The notes under the pieces are model-generated. The model worked only from the letters and a program-made list of their open reading frames with translations, was not told the DNA's origin and did not search any database. The position numbers and the translations under genes were made by a program. A stretch of DNA of 19,830 bases, taken from assembly GCA_028714595.1 (NCBI GenBank), contig JAQTMD010000007.1, positions 1-19,830 of the forward strand. Reading direction: 5' to 3'. The stretch's first letter is position 1. Each line of letters starts with the position of its first letter. Source of the stretch: Candidatus Omnitrophota bacterium. Its GTDB lineage: Bacteria; Omnitrophota; Gorgyraeia; Gygaellales; Profunditerraquicolaceae. Shown here one piece after another: positions 10,981 to 18,047 of the stretch.

Positions 10981-11597
10981 CAACTCTTTTGGGTAAAAAA
11001 ATCGGAATGACGCAGGTCTTTACGCAGGAAGGGGCCATGGTCGGGGTCACGGCGATTGAGACCGGCCCGTGTGCCGTCCTTGCCGTCAATAAAAGCTCGG
11101 TACAGGTCGGCTTCGACGCTGCCAAGGAAAAGGCATTAGCCAAGCCGCAGCGCGATTTCTTCAAGAAGGTCAACGTCGCTGCGCGCAAACTCATCCGCGA
11201 GATCCCCAGGGCCGCCGGTATGGAATACGCGGTCGGCCAGGAGCTGCGGGTCGAGCTTTTCAAGACGGGAGACATCGTCGATGTCATCGGTGTCTCCAAG
11301 GGTAAGGGTTTCCAGGGAGGCATGAAACGCTGGCACTGGGCAGGCGGCCCCAACACGCACGGCCACACCTCGCACCGGCGAGTAGGCTCTATCGGTTCAA
11401 CCACGACGCCGGGGCGCGTGTGGAGGGGACACCACATGCCCGGCCACATGGGGGACGAGCGCGTCACGGTGCAGAACCTCCGCGTGGTCAAGGTCATCCC
11501 GGAACACAACATCCTTTTGGTCGGGGGCGCGGTCCCCGGGGGAAAGAACGGTTACCTCGTGATCCGGTCGGCCAAGAAAACACGGAAATCAAAATAA
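10977..11597 (+). CDS. rplC: 50S ribosomal protein L3
   Basis: L3 (206 aa) binds near the 3' end of 23S rRNA and sends a loop towards the peptidyl-transferase centre. The start TTLLGKKIGMTQVF, the GKGFQGGMKRW segment, the HTSHRRVGSIGSTTTPGRVW extension and HHMPGHMGDERVTVQNL are family hallmarks, and the length is normal. The tip has Thr-Thr-Thr-Pro-Gly where E. coli has the methylated Gln150, so a PrmB-type modification at this site is not expected. The ATG lacks a Shine-Dalgarno and overlaps a three-codon mini-ORF. The chosen start fits the family alignment. rplD follows after seven bases. Confidence 0.98.
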   Translation: MTTLLGKKIGMTQVFTQEGAMVGVTAIETGPCAVLAVNKSSVQVGFDAAKEKALAKPQRDFFKKVNVAARKLIREIPRAAGMEYAVGQELRVELFKTGDIVDVIGVSKGKGFQGGMKRWHWAGGPNTHGHTSHRRVGSIGSTTTPGRVWRGHHMPGHMGDERVTVQNLRVVKVIPEHNILLVGGAVPGGKNGYLVIRSAKKTRKSK

Positions 11598-11604
11598 GGA
11601 AGCC

Positions 11605-12237
11605 ATGTTCAGCGTACCGCTCTATAATCCCGAAGGAAAAGAAATCGACACAGTAAAGCTTGACGAACAAATTTTTAATGATAAAATATTCCCTTCGTCG
11701 GTGTACCGGACAATCGTCGCCTTCCGCTCGAATCAGCGCAAAGGCCTGGCCTCGACCAAGACCCGCGGCGAGGTTGCCGGCGGCGGCCGCAAGCCCTGGA
11801 AGCAGAAGGGCACCGGCAGGGCGCGCGCAGGTTCGACCCGCTCCCCGCTCTGGAGGCACGGCGGCGTGGTCTTCGGCCCGCACCCCAGGGATTTCGAACT
11901 CGGCATCCCGCGCAAGATGAAGGAGAGCTCTTTGCGGTTTGCGCTCTCGCAGAAGGCTGCGGAGCAGAACATCGTGGTCCTTGACCGGCTGCCGGCCGAA
12001 CAGACCAAGACCAAAGACCTGGCGGCAATGCTGCGCCGCCTGAAGCTGGACACTGGCAGACAAAAGCTCCTGCTGGTACTGCCGTCGACCGACCCGCAGA
12101 TCAGGCGCGCGGGAAAGAACATCGGGCACCTGGAAATCGATATCGCCGCCAATATCAACACCTATGAAGTGATGGCCGCCGAGAAACTCATCATCACCAG
12201 GGACGGCCTGGCTCAGATCGCCAAACGGCTCAAATAA
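11605..12237 (+). CDS. rplD: 50S ribosomal protein L4
   Basis: L4 (210 aa) lines the peptide exit tunnel and, in E. coli, represses the S10 operon at transcription and translation. The tunnel loop GGGRKPWKQKGTGRARAGST is wild type, including the Lys of KPWKQKGTG associated with macrolide resistance. FGPHPRDFELGIPRK and the C-terminal LIITRDGLAQI are also typical. AAGGA lies four bases before the ATG. The codons at about 11658-11693 switch to AT-ending forms (CAA ATT TTT AAT GAT AAA ATA), unlike the rest of the gene, and carry a promoter-like sequence listed separately. Confidence 0.98.
   Translation: MFSVPLYNPEGKEIDTVKLDEQIFNDKIFPSSVYRTIVAFRSNQRKGLASTKTRGEVAGGGRKPWKQKGTGRARAGSTRSPLWRHGGVVFGPHPRDFELGIPRKMKESSLRFALSQKAAEQNIVVLDRLPAEQTKTKDLAAMLRRLKLDTGRQKLLLVLPSTDPQIRRAGKNIGHLEIDIAANINTYEVMAAEKLIITRDGLAQIAKRLK
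11660..11687 (+). promoter_or_regulatory. Candidate internal sigma-70-type promoter inside rplD
   Basis: TTGACG (11660-11665) and TAAAAT (11682-11687) each match the sigma-70 consensus at five of six positions with a 16-base spacer, and TGA (11679-11681) gives an extended -10 element. The spacer is AT-rich in an otherwise GC-rich region, and the codons there use AT-ending synonyms. Transcription would start near 11694 and could feed rplW and everything downstream. Chance or a translation-related codon effect remains possible. Confidence 0.45.
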
Positions 12238-12242
12238 CAGAT

Positions 12243-12521
12243 ATGAAAAACGCCTACGACATCATCAGATCTTTAATCAGGACCGAGAAATCAACGGTGT
12301 ACGAGCCGAAGGGTAAATACCTGTTCCTGGTGCAAAAAAACGCCAATAAGACTCAGATCAAACAGGCGGTCGAACAGGCGTATAAAGTCAAAGTGCAGGA
12401 CGTCAACACCATGGTCTGCCGGGGAAAACTCCGCAGGGTACGCTACCAGATCGGAAAGACCCCCGACATCAAGAAGGCGATCGTGACGTTGAAAGAAGGA
12501 CAGAAGATAGATGTTGGCTGA
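12243..12521 (+). CDS. rplW: 50S ribosomal protein L23
   Basis: L23 (92 aa) sits at the exit of the peptide tunnel and is the docking site for trigger factor, SRP and SecYEG. The pattern IIRSLIRTEKST, then KYLFLVQKNANKTQIKQAVE and VNTMVCRGKLRR, is the normal bacterial L23 fold, with normal length. It starts five bases after the rplD stop. The upstream CAAATAACAGAT has no Shine-Dalgarno, so initiation probably depends on ribosomes finishing rplD. Nothing is missing. Confidence 0.97.
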   Translation: MKNAYDIIRSLIRTEKSTVYEPKGKYLFLVQKNANKTQIKQAVEQAYKVKVQDVNTMVCRGKLRRVRYQIGKTPDIKKAIVTLKEGQKIDVG

Positions 12522-12539
12522 TAACATGCAAAGGCACTC

Positions 12540-13373
12540 ATGGGCTTAATAAAGTTCAAACCGACAACCCCGTCACGCAGGCATATGTCAGGCAACGACT
12601 TCTCCGAAATCACCAAGTCGCGCCCCGAGAAATCGCTGCTCTTGCCGCTCAAGAAGACCGGTGGAAGGAATTCCTACGGCCGCATCACCATCCGTCACCG
12701 CGGCGGCGGCCATAAGCGGATGCTGCGCATCATAGATTTCAAGCGCGATCTTTTCGATGTCCCGGGCAAGGTTCTTTCGATCGAGTACGACCCGAACCGG
12801 ACCTCGCGCATCGCTTTGATCGAATATCAGAATGCACAGAGACGGTATATCCTGGCACCGGTGGGCCTTGCCGTGGGCGCCGAGATCGTCTCTACCAACG
12901 AACGCACGATAGATATCAAGGAAGGCAACTGCATGCCGCTGCGGCTTATCCCGCAGGGCACCCTGATCCATAACATCGAGCTGACGAACGGCAAGGGCGG
13001 GCAGATTGTGCGCAGCGCCGGTACAAGCGCACAGATCATGGCCAAGGAAGAGCCGTTTGCCCACATACGCATGCCTTCGGGAGAGATCAGGCTGATACGT
13101 CTTGATTGCCATGCCACGATAGGGCAGCTCTCGAATGTCGAGCACGAGGACATCATCCTCGGTAAGGCCGGCAAGATGCGCTGGCTGGGCAAGAAACCGC
13201 AGTCGCGGGGCTCAGCCATGAACCCGGTGGACCATCCGCACGGCGGAGGCGAAGGCAAAGCCGGCCAGGGCAACCCGCACCCGGTCTCGCCGTGGGGGCA
13301 GCCGACCAAAGGGTACAGGACGAGAAAGCACGGACGGTACTCCCAGCGTTTCATCGTGAAAAGGAGAAAATAG
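12540..13373 (+). CDS. rplB: 50S ribosomal protein L2
   Basis: L2 (277 aa) is needed for subunit joining and for peptidyl-transferase centre structure. KPTTPSRRHMSGNDFSEITK near the start, GRITIRHRGGGHKR, SIEYDPNRTSRIALI and MNPVDHPHGGGEGK are diagnostic. His232 in the last motif corresponds to the functionally important E. coli His229. Length matches the family. AAGG is five bases before the ATG, after an 18-base gap from rplW, and rpsS follows after three bases. No unusual feature was seen. Confidence 0.99.
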   Translation: MGLIKFKPTTPSRRHMSGNDFSEITKSRPEKSLLLPLKKTGGRNSYGRITIRHRGGGHKRMLRIIDFKRDLFDVPGKVLSIEYDPNRTSRIALIEYQNAQRRYILAPVGLAVGAEIVSTNERTIDIKEGNCMPLRLIPQGTLIHNIELTNGKGGQIVRSAGTSAQIMAKEEPFAHIRMPSGEIRLIRLDCHATIGQLSNVEHEDIILGKAGKMRWLGKKPQSRGSAMNPVDHPHGGGEGKAGQGNPHPVSPWGQPTKGYRTRKHGRYSQRFIVKRRK

Positions 13374-13376
13374 GCT

Positions 13377-13664
13377 ATGCCGCGTTCAGTCAAAAAAGGT
13401 CCGTTTGTCGAAGATTACCTCGTGAAAAAAGCCGATTTCGCACGGCGTACCGGCACCCGTCAGGCCATCAAGACCTGGTCGCGCAGGTCTACGATCATAC
13501 CGGATTTCGTGGGGCTGACCTTTGCCGTCTATGACGGCAAGAAACACGTTCCGGTCTTTGTGACCGAAAACATGGTCGGCCATAAACTCGGCGAGTTTGC
13601 CCCGTCCCGGATATTCAGGAAGCACGGCGGCGTCAAGGCGAAGAAGGCGCCGGAAAAGACGTAA
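13377..13664 (+). CDS. rpsS: 30S ribosomal protein S19
   Basis: S19 (95 aa) forms a complex with S13 in the 30S head and contacts the A-site finger of the 50S. MPRSVKKGPFV, TWSRRSTIIPDFVGLTFAVY, VPVFVTENMVGHKLGEFAP and the end FRKHGG are the family signature. AAGGAG inside the end of rplB supplies the ribosome binding site about ten bases upstream. The C-terminal tail KAKKAPEKT is basic, as is usual. rplV follows after ten bases. Confidence 0.99.
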   Translation: MPRSVKKGPFVEDYLVKKADFARRTGTRQAIKTWSRRSTIIPDFVGLTFAVYDGKKHVPVFVTENMVGHKLGEFAPSRIFRKHGGVKAKKAPEKT

Positions 13665-13674
13665 AGGTATAAGA

Positions 13675-14007
13675 ATGATAGTAAAAGCGGAGAATAAACA
13701 CATCAGGCTGTCGCCGACCAAGGTGCGTCAGGTCATCGATCTGATCAGGAACAAGGACGTCAACGACGCAGAAACGATCCTGGTCAACATCAATAAGCGA
13801 CCCAAGGATTACATCCTGAAGATCCTTCGTTCGGCAATAGCCAACGCCAAGGTCAAGGGATTTACGCCGGAACAGCTCTATATCTCAAAAATAGTATGCA
13901 ATGTCGGCCCGGTCTGGAAGCGCTTCAAGGCAGCTGCATTCGGCAGGGCGGCGTCGATCAAGCGACGGACGTCGCACATCAGGATTGAACTGGACCTGAA
14001 ATCATAA
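13675..14007 (+). CDS. rplV: 50S ribosomal protein L22
   Basis: L22 (110 aa, as in E. coli) spans the 50S and sends a beta-hairpin into the exit tunnel beside L4. IRLSPTKVRQVIDLIRNKDV, AIANAK and GRAASIKRRTSHI identify it. The frame is open back to 13597, but that start lies inside rpsS and lacks family similarity. ATG 13675 has AAAGG seven bases upstream and fits the family. The hairpin tip reads KRFKAAAFGRA, so the positions of E. coli P87, R88 and K90 are Ala, Ala and Phe. That removes positive charge at the tunnel constriction. Confidence 0.97.
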   Translation: MIVKAENKHIRLSPTKVRQVIDLIRNKDVNDAETILVNINKRPKDYILKILRSAIANAKVKGFTPEQLYISKIVCNVGPVWKRFKAAAFGRAASIKRRTSHIRIELDLKS

Positions 14008-14017
14008 GGAAGAGGCT

Positions 14018-14704
14018 ATGGGACAAAAAGTACACCCCTTTATACAACGGATCGGAATCTTACGGACCTGGCACAGCCGGTGGTTCGCCAACCCGAAGGA
14101 GTACGCCCGGTTCATCGAAGAGGACTACCGTATCAGGAAACTCATTCTGGCAAAGTTCAAACAGGCGTCGATCTCCAAGATTGTCATCGAGCGGTTGACT
14201 GAAAAAGTCAAGATCCGTATCTTTTCGGCGCGGCCGGGCATCATCATCGGCCGCCACGGCGCGGATATCGAGAAGCTCAGGGAGGAATTGAACGCCCTGA
14301 TGAACAAGGAAGTCGCCATCGATATCGAGGAAGTCAAGAATCCGATGGCCGACGCCCAGCTGGTCGCCCAGAACATCGTGGGGCAGATCGAAAAACGCGT
14401 GGCATTCCGCCGCTCGGTCAAGCGGGCGCTGGAACAGGCGATGCAGGCAGGGGCAAAAGGCGCCAAGATCTGCGCTGCCGGAAGGCTCGACGGCGCCGAG
14501 ATGTGCCGCGTCGAGACGTATAAGCAGGGCAAGGTGCCGCTGCAGACCCTGCGCGCAGACATAGAATACGGGTTTTGCGAGGCGCTGACCACCTACGGTC
14601 TTATCGGGATCAAGGTCTGGATTTTCAAGGGCGAGGTCCTGCCCAAGCCCCGGGAGGCGCGTCAGCCGGCGCAGGCAGCCGGTGTCCAGCCTGCAAAGGA
14701 ATAG
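14018..14704 (+). CDS. rpsC: 30S ribosomal protein S3
   Basis: S3 (228 aa) lies at the mRNA entry channel and contributes to helicase activity with S4 and S5. MGQKVHP at the start, the KH-domain RPGIIIGRHG (GxxG as GRHG), NPMADAQLVAQNI, and the C-terminal domain AAGRLDGAEMCR plus KVPLQTLRADIEYGF are characteristic. The segment after residue ~210 is a low-complexity Ala/Gln/Pro tail, common in this family. AGGAAGAGG precedes the ATG, ten bases after rplV. It is complete. Confidence 0.99.
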   Translation: MGQKVHPFIQRIGILRTWHSRWFANPKEYARFIEEDYRIRKLILAKFKQASISKIVIERLTEKVKIRIFSARPGIIIGRHGADIEKLREELNALMNKEVAIDIEEVKNPMADAQLVAQNIVGQIEKRVAFRRSVKRALEQAMQAGAKGAKICAAGRLDGAEMCRVETYKQGKVPLQTLRADIEYGFCEALTTYGLIGIKVWIFKGEVLPKPREARQPAQAAGVQPAKE

Positions 14705-14716
14705 GAAAGGCATACC

Positions 14717-15136
14717 ATGGCTTTGATGCCGAAACGAGTCAAATACAGAAAACTGATCAAGGGACTGCGCCGCGGCATTGCGACGCGGGGGTCAACCCTC
14801 GTCTTCGGCGAATTCGGGCTGAAGGCCCTTGAGAACGCGTGGCTTAAGAACACGCAGATCGAGGCAGTGCGCGTCATCCTTGCCCGCCAGTTGCATAAAG
14901 GCGGTAAACTGTGGATCCGGGTGTTCCCGGACAAATCGATCACCAAAAAGCCCGCTGAAGTCCGCATGGGCAAAGGCAAGGGCGATATCGACCACTGGGT
15001 ATGCGTGATCAAGCGCGGCAGGGTCCTGTTCGAGCTGGGCGGCATCCCCGAGGAATATGCGCGTCACTGTTTCCGGCTTGTGGCGTATAAACTGCCTTTC
15101 AAGACGAAATTCATCACCAGGGCCGGCGAGGTCTAG
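14717..15136 (+). CDS. rplP: 50S ribosomal protein L16
   Basis: L16 (139 aa) organises the A-site tRNA binding region of the 50S. MALMPKRVKYRK, FGEFGLKALE, LWIRVFPDKSITKKPAEVRM and GKGKGDIDHWV are hallmarks. The Arg in VRMGKGKG is the residue hydroxylated by YcfD-type oxygenases in E. coli. A second ATG three codons in (MPKR) is possible, but the first has AGGAAAGG at good spacing. It sits between rpsC and rpmC as in the standard S10 order. Confidence 0.98.
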   Translation: MALMPKRVKYRKLIKGLRRGIATRGSTLVFGEFGLKALENAWLKNTQIEAVRVILARQLHKGGKLWIRVFPDKSITKKPAEVRMGKGKGDIDHWVCVIKRGRVLFELGGIPEEYARHCFRLVAYKLPFKTKFITRAGEV

Positions 15137-15139
15137 ACA

Positions 15140-15340
15140 ATGAAAGCTAAAGAACTGATCAGTCTCACCGACGACGAACTGCTCGCAAAGGAAAAGGCGC
15201 TCAAGGAAGATTTGTATAAGCTCAACATCCAGCGTTTTTCCGGAAGGGTCGATAAGCCGCATGAGTTCGCACGGGTACGCAAAGACATTGCGCGCATAGA
15301 AACGATTCTCTCTCAACGCAAAGGTAAAAACAATGGCTAA
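15140..15340 (+). CDS. rpmC: 50S ribosomal protein L29
   Basis: L29 (66 aa) is a small helical-hairpin protein next to L23 at the tunnel exit. MKAKELISLTDDELLAKEKA followed by LYKLNIQRFSGRVDKPHEF and the conserved RVRKDIARIETIL helix identify it. GAGG, seven bases before the ATG, lies inside the end of rplP. The gene overlaps rpsQ by eight bases (ATGGCTAA serves both frames), so coupled translation is likely. Length is normal. Confidence 0.98.
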   Translation: MKAKELISLTDDELLAKEKALKEDLYKLNIQRFSGRVDKPHEFARVRKDIARIETILSQRKGKNNG

Positions 15341-15614
15341 ACCAAAAGAGCTGACCGGTACGGTCATCAGCGACAAGATGAACAAGACCATCGTCGTGCG
15401 CACGATGCACAGGGCCAAGCACCCGGTCTACGGCCGCATCGTCAAACGTTACAACAAGTTCAAGGTGCACGATGAGAAGGGGAGCGCGCACGTCGGCGAC
15501 ATCGTCACGATCATCCGGACCCGTCCGCTTTCCAAGGAAAAGACCTTCCGTCTCGTCTCGGTGGTCAGGAAATCGCAGCTTGCCGGAGTGGAGCTGAAAG
15601 AAGAGGCCGTATGA
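15333..15614 (+). CDS. rpsQ: 30S ribosomal protein S17
   Basis: S17 (93 aa) is an OB-fold primary 16S-binding protein. LTGTVISDKMNKTIVVRTMH, HPVYGRIVKRYNKFKVHDE and VGDIVTIIRTRPLSKEKTFR form the family signature. It starts inside rpmC (eight-base overlap), with AAAGGT seven bases upstream, and its stop overlaps the rplN start (ATGA). It is the middle of a run of three overlapping junctions from rpmC to rplX. Confidence 0.98.
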   Translation: MAKPKELTGTVISDKMNKTIVVRTMHRAKHPVYGRIVKRYNKFKVHDEKGSAHVGDIVTIIRTRPLSKEKTFRLVSVVRKSQLAGVELKEEAV

Positions 15615-15979
15615 TCCAGCTACGCACGATCGTTGATGTCGCAGACAATACGGGCGCCAAAAAGGCTTCCATGATCGGAGTCTTGGGGAAAAAGGGCAGG
15701 GTGTACGCCGAGATCGGCGACATCATCAACGTCAACGTCAAAGAGTCTTCCCCGGACGGCGTGGTGAAAAAAGGCGAAGTCGCCAAGGCCGTCGTCGTAC
15801 GGACCAAGCAGCCGATCCGCAGGTCCGACGGCACCCTCTTGCGGTTCGACCGCAATGCCGTGGTCTTCATCGACGCCGCCTCCAACCCCCGGGGGACCCG
15901 CGTCTTCGGTCCGGTCGCCCGCGAATTACGGGATCATAATTTTACGAAGATCATCTCGCTTGCCCCGGAGGTCATCTGA
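15611..15979 (+). CDS. rplN: 50S ribosomal protein L14
   Basis: L14 (122 aa) lies at the intersubunit face, contacts 16S helix 14 and binds the silencing factor RsfS. MIQLRTIVDVADNTGAKKAS, VVKKGEVAKAVVVRTKQPIR, LLRFDRNAVV and the end FTKIISLAPEVI are almost invariant in bacteria. Length equals the E. coli protein within a residue. Its ATG overlaps the rpsQ stop by four bases, and its TGA shares a base with the rplX ATG (TGATG). Confidence 0.99.
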   Translation: MIQLRTIVDVADNTGAKKASMIGVLGKKGRVYAEIGDIINVNVKESSPDGVVKKGEVAKAVVVRTKQPIRRSDGTLLRFDRNAVVFIDAASNPRGTRVFGPVARELRDHNFTKIISLAPEVI

Positions 15980-16290
15980 TGCTGAAAGTCAAGAAGGGCG
16001 ACACCGTCGTCGTCATCAAAGGCAAAGACCGGGGAAAAAAGGGCAAGGTCATCAATGTCTTCGGCGAAGAGCGAAGGGCGCTGGTCGAAGCCGTCAACAT
16101 GGTGAAGAAGCACCGGCGTCAGGCCCGCCAGGACCAGCAGGGCGGTATCACCAGCGTCGAGGCGCCGATCAGGATAGCAAACCTCATGGTCTTGTGCAAA
16201 GGATGCAACCGTCCGGCCCGGATCGGTTTTATCGTCGGCAAGGACGGCCTCAAGCAGCGATTCTGCAAAAAATGCAAAGGGGTGCTCTAA
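15979..16290 (+). CDS. rplX: 50S ribosomal protein L24, zinc-ribbon (C+) form
   Basis: L24 (103 aa) starts 50S assembly and sits near the tunnel exit. The KOW motif is KKGDTVVVIKGKDRGKKGKV near the N-terminus, followed by VEAVNMVKKHRR. The C-terminal half has paired cysteines C73/C76 and C96/C99 in CKGC and CKKC, forming a probable zinc ribbon. Many bacteria have lost these cysteines. It starts on the last base of the rplN stop. Retention of the C+ form here, together with the C+ S14 downstream, suggests an ancestral, zinc-using ribosome. Confidence 0.98.
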   Translation: MLKVKKGDTVVVIKGKDRGKKGKVINVFGEERRALVEAVNMVKKHRRQARQDQQGGITSVEAPIRIANLMVLCKGCNRPARIGFIVGKDGLKQRFCKKCKGVL

Positions 16291-16293
16291 TCT

Positions 16294-16845
16294 ATGATGC
16301 CGCGATTGCTTGAACGATACAGGAACGAGATCGTGCCGAAGCTGATGAAGGAGTTCAATCTGTCGAACAGGATGGCGGTGCCGCAGCTCGATAAGATCGT
16401 CATCAACATGGGCGTCGGAGAAGCGCTGCAGGACGTCAAGATCCTCGATAAGGCAATGGAAGAGCTCGGTCTTATCACCGGTCAGAAGCCGATCATGCGC
16501 AGGGCGAAGATCGCGATCTCGAATTTCAAGATCAAGGCCAACAACCCGATCGGCTGCAAGGTGACGCTGCGCCGGCAGAAGATGTACGAGTTCCTCGACC
16601 GGCTCATCTCGGTGGCGCTGCCCCGCATCCGCGACTTCCGCGGCGTGCCCCTCGATTCCTTCGATCAGGCGGGGAATTATTCCCTGGGGCTGACGGAACA
16701 GTCGATATTCCCCGAGATCGACGTGGACCGGATCTCGCGTACGCAGGGCATGGACGTGGTCTTTGTGATCAAGAACTCTAAAAGCGCCGAACAGTCGCGC
16801 GCGCTTCTTCGTTCGTTCGGCATCCCGTTCAAGGTAAAGGAATAA
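16294..16845 (+). CDS. rplE: 50S ribosomal protein L5
   Basis: L5 (183 aa) binds 5S rRNA and contacts the P-site tRNA and S13. LDKIVINMGVGEAL, LGLITGQKPIMRRAKIAISN and DFRGVPLDSFDQAGNYSLG are family hallmarks, with normal length. Two tandem ATGs occur (16294, 16297). The first is preferred because AAAGGGGTG ends nine bases upstream of it. rpsZ follows after a single base, with its ribosome binding site inside the end of this gene. Confidence 0.98.
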   Translation: MMPRLLERYRNEIVPKLMKEFNLSNRMAVPQLDKIVINMGVGEALQDVKILDKAMEELGLITGQKPIMRRAKIAISNFKIKANNPIGCKVTLRRQKMYEFLDRLISVALPRIRDFRGVPLDSFDQAGNYSLGLTEQSIFPEIDVDRISRTQGMDVVFVIKNSKSAEQSRALLRSFGIPFKVKE

Positions 16846-16846
16846 C

Positions 16847-17032
16847 ATGGCTAAGACGTCACAGATCAACCGGTGGAAGCGTACCGCAAAATTCAGCACC
16901 CGGAAACACAACCGGTGTGCAATCTGCGGACGTTCCGGCGGGTTCCTGCGCAGGTTCAAGCTCTGCCGTATCTGCTTCAGGGAGCTCGCCTGGCAGGGGA
17001 TGATCCCGGGGATCAAGAAGGCAAGCTGGTAA
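16847..17032 (+). CDS. rpsZ: 30S ribosomal protein S14, zinc-binding type Z
   Basis: This is the short S14 form (61 aa; the zinc-free form is about 100 aa), part of the 30S head. Zinc ligands are C24, C27, C40 and C43 in CAIC and CRIC, and the end GMIPGIKKASW is diagnostic. TAAAGGA lies just before the ATG, one base after rplE. It may be annotated rpsN in other schemes. Organisms that also have a zinc-free paralogue often control that one with Zur. None is visible here. Confidence 0.98.
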   Translation: MAKTSQINRWKRTAKFSTRKHNRCAICGRSGGFLRRFKLCRICFRELAWQGMIPGIKKASW

Positions 17033-17037
17033 CGTAA

Positions 17038-17054
17038 AGAGGTCTAGAAGAGGT
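17038..17054 (+). promoter_or_regulatory. Duplicated AGAGGT ribosome-binding sequence before rpsH
   Basis: AGAGGT occurs twice, at 17038-17043 and 17049-17054, in the 26-base rpsZ-rpsH gap. The second copy is correctly spaced for the ATG at 17059. The first could act as a standby site or be a simple duplication. Confidence 0.4.
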
Positions 17055-17058
17055 TGAT

Positions 17059-17454
17059 ATGTCCAGAACAGATCTGATAGCAGACACGTTTACCATGATC
17101 CGCAATGCGATCATGGCGCGGAAACTTAATCTCGATGTGCCCTCCTCGAAGATCAGCAAATCGATCCTGGAGATACTCAAGCGCGAGCAGTATATCGACG
17201 ATTTCAAGTTCATCGAGAACAAGAACCAGGGGATACTGCGGATCTATCTGCGCTATGTCGCGGGAAAATCGGCGATACGCGTGATCCGCCGGGTCTCGCG
17301 GCCGGGCCTGCGCCTGTACGTGCGTAAAAAGAAGCTGCCCACGGTCCTGCGCGGACGGGGCCTTGCGATCATCACGACGTCGCAGGGACTCCTGACGGAT
17401 AAAGAGGCCAGGGAAAAGAACATCGGCGGGGAAGTCATCGGTTATATCTGGTAA
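17059..17454 (+). CDS. rpsH: 30S ribosomal protein S8
   Basis: S8 (131 aa) is a primary 16S-binding protein and the autoregulator of the spc operon in E. coli, where it binds mRNA at the rplE start. TDLIADTFTMIRNAIMARK, VPSSKISKSILEILK, VSRPGLRLY and the C-terminal GLAIITTSQGLLTDKEAR with GGEVIGYIW are diagnostic. It is preceded by a duplicated AGAGGT. I could not recognise an S8-type target hairpin at the rplE start by eye, so regulation is open. Confidence 0.98.
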   Translation: MSRTDLIADTFTMIRNAIMARKLNLDVPSSKISKSILEILKREQYIDDFKFIENKNQGILRIYLRYVAGKSAIRVIRRVSRPGLRLYVRKKKLPTVLRGRGLAIITTSQGLLTDKEAREKNIGGEVIGYIW

Positions 17455-17475
17455 ATCTTTAACGAGGTGCCGTTC

Positions 17476-18021
17476 ATGTCACGGATAGGGAAAAAACCAA
17501 TCGCAGTCCCTGCGGGCGTCACGGTAGAGGTCAAAGACGGCAGGGCAGCCGTTACCGGCCCGAAAGGCACGCTGAGCCGTGCGCTGCCGGACCGGATAAG
17601 CGTTTCTGTCGCCGACGGGGTCGTCACGGTCTCCCGGCAGTCGGACATCGTCACCGACCGGGCTTTGCACGGCCTGATCCGCGCTTTGATCGTCAACATG
17701 ATCAAGGGCGTTACCGACGGTTATGTCAAGGAGCTTGAGATCGTCGGCGTAGGGTTCAAGGCCGCCGTCGCGGCAAATGTACTGAAGCTCGAAGTGGGAT
17801 TTTCTCACCCGGTCAATTACCCGGTCCCCGAAGGGATCAAGATCGAAACCCCGAAACCGAACCAGATCGTGGTCAGGGGCATTGACAAGGAAAAAGTCGG
17901 CGAAGTAGCGGCCGAGATCCGGTCCGTCTATGAGCCTGAGCCGTACAAAGGCAAGGGTATCCGGTATTCGGGCGAATTCGTGCGCAAGAAAGTCGGCAAG
18001 GCGCAGGCCACGACAAAGTAA
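17476..18021 (+). CDS. rplF: 50S ribosomal protein L6
   Basis: L6 (181 aa) lies near the sarcin-ricin loop and the factor-binding site. MSRIGKKPIAVPAGV, VTGPKGTLSR, ELEIVGVGFKA and PEPYKGKGIRYSGEFVRKK identify the two-domain protein. The frame is open to a GTG at 17467, but ATG 17476 matches the family and has CGAGGTG six bases upstream, which overlaps that GTG and makes it an unlikely start. Length is normal. Confidence 0.98.
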   Translation: MSRIGKKPIAVPAGVTVEVKDGRAAVTGPKGTLSRALPDRISVSVADGVVTVSRQSDIVTDRALHGLIRALIVNMIKGVTDGYVKELEIVGVGFKAAVAANVLKLEVGFSHPVNYPVPEGIKIETPKPNQIVVRGIDKEKVGEVAAEIRSVYEPEPYKGKGIRYSGEFVRKKVGKAQATTK

Positions 18022-18047
18022 GCGGAAAGTCACAAGGGATACGCGAC

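Noticed and set aside
13597..13674. Upstream start for rplV inside rpsS
   Set aside because: The extension is out-of-frame rpsS sequence; ATG 13675 has its own AAAGG and gives the normal 110-residue L22.
15934..17016. Antisense open frame (360 codons) across rplX, rplE and rpsZ
   Set aside because: It crosses three confirmed genes and has no recognisable motif, so it is a shadow.
17467..17475. GTG start three codons before the rplF ATG
   Set aside because: This GTG is part of the Shine-Dalgarno of the ATG at 17476, which matches the L6 family start.
17882..17911. Perfect TTGACA within rplF as a possible promoter
   Set aside because: The bases 17 downstream (GTAGCG) do not resemble a -10 element.
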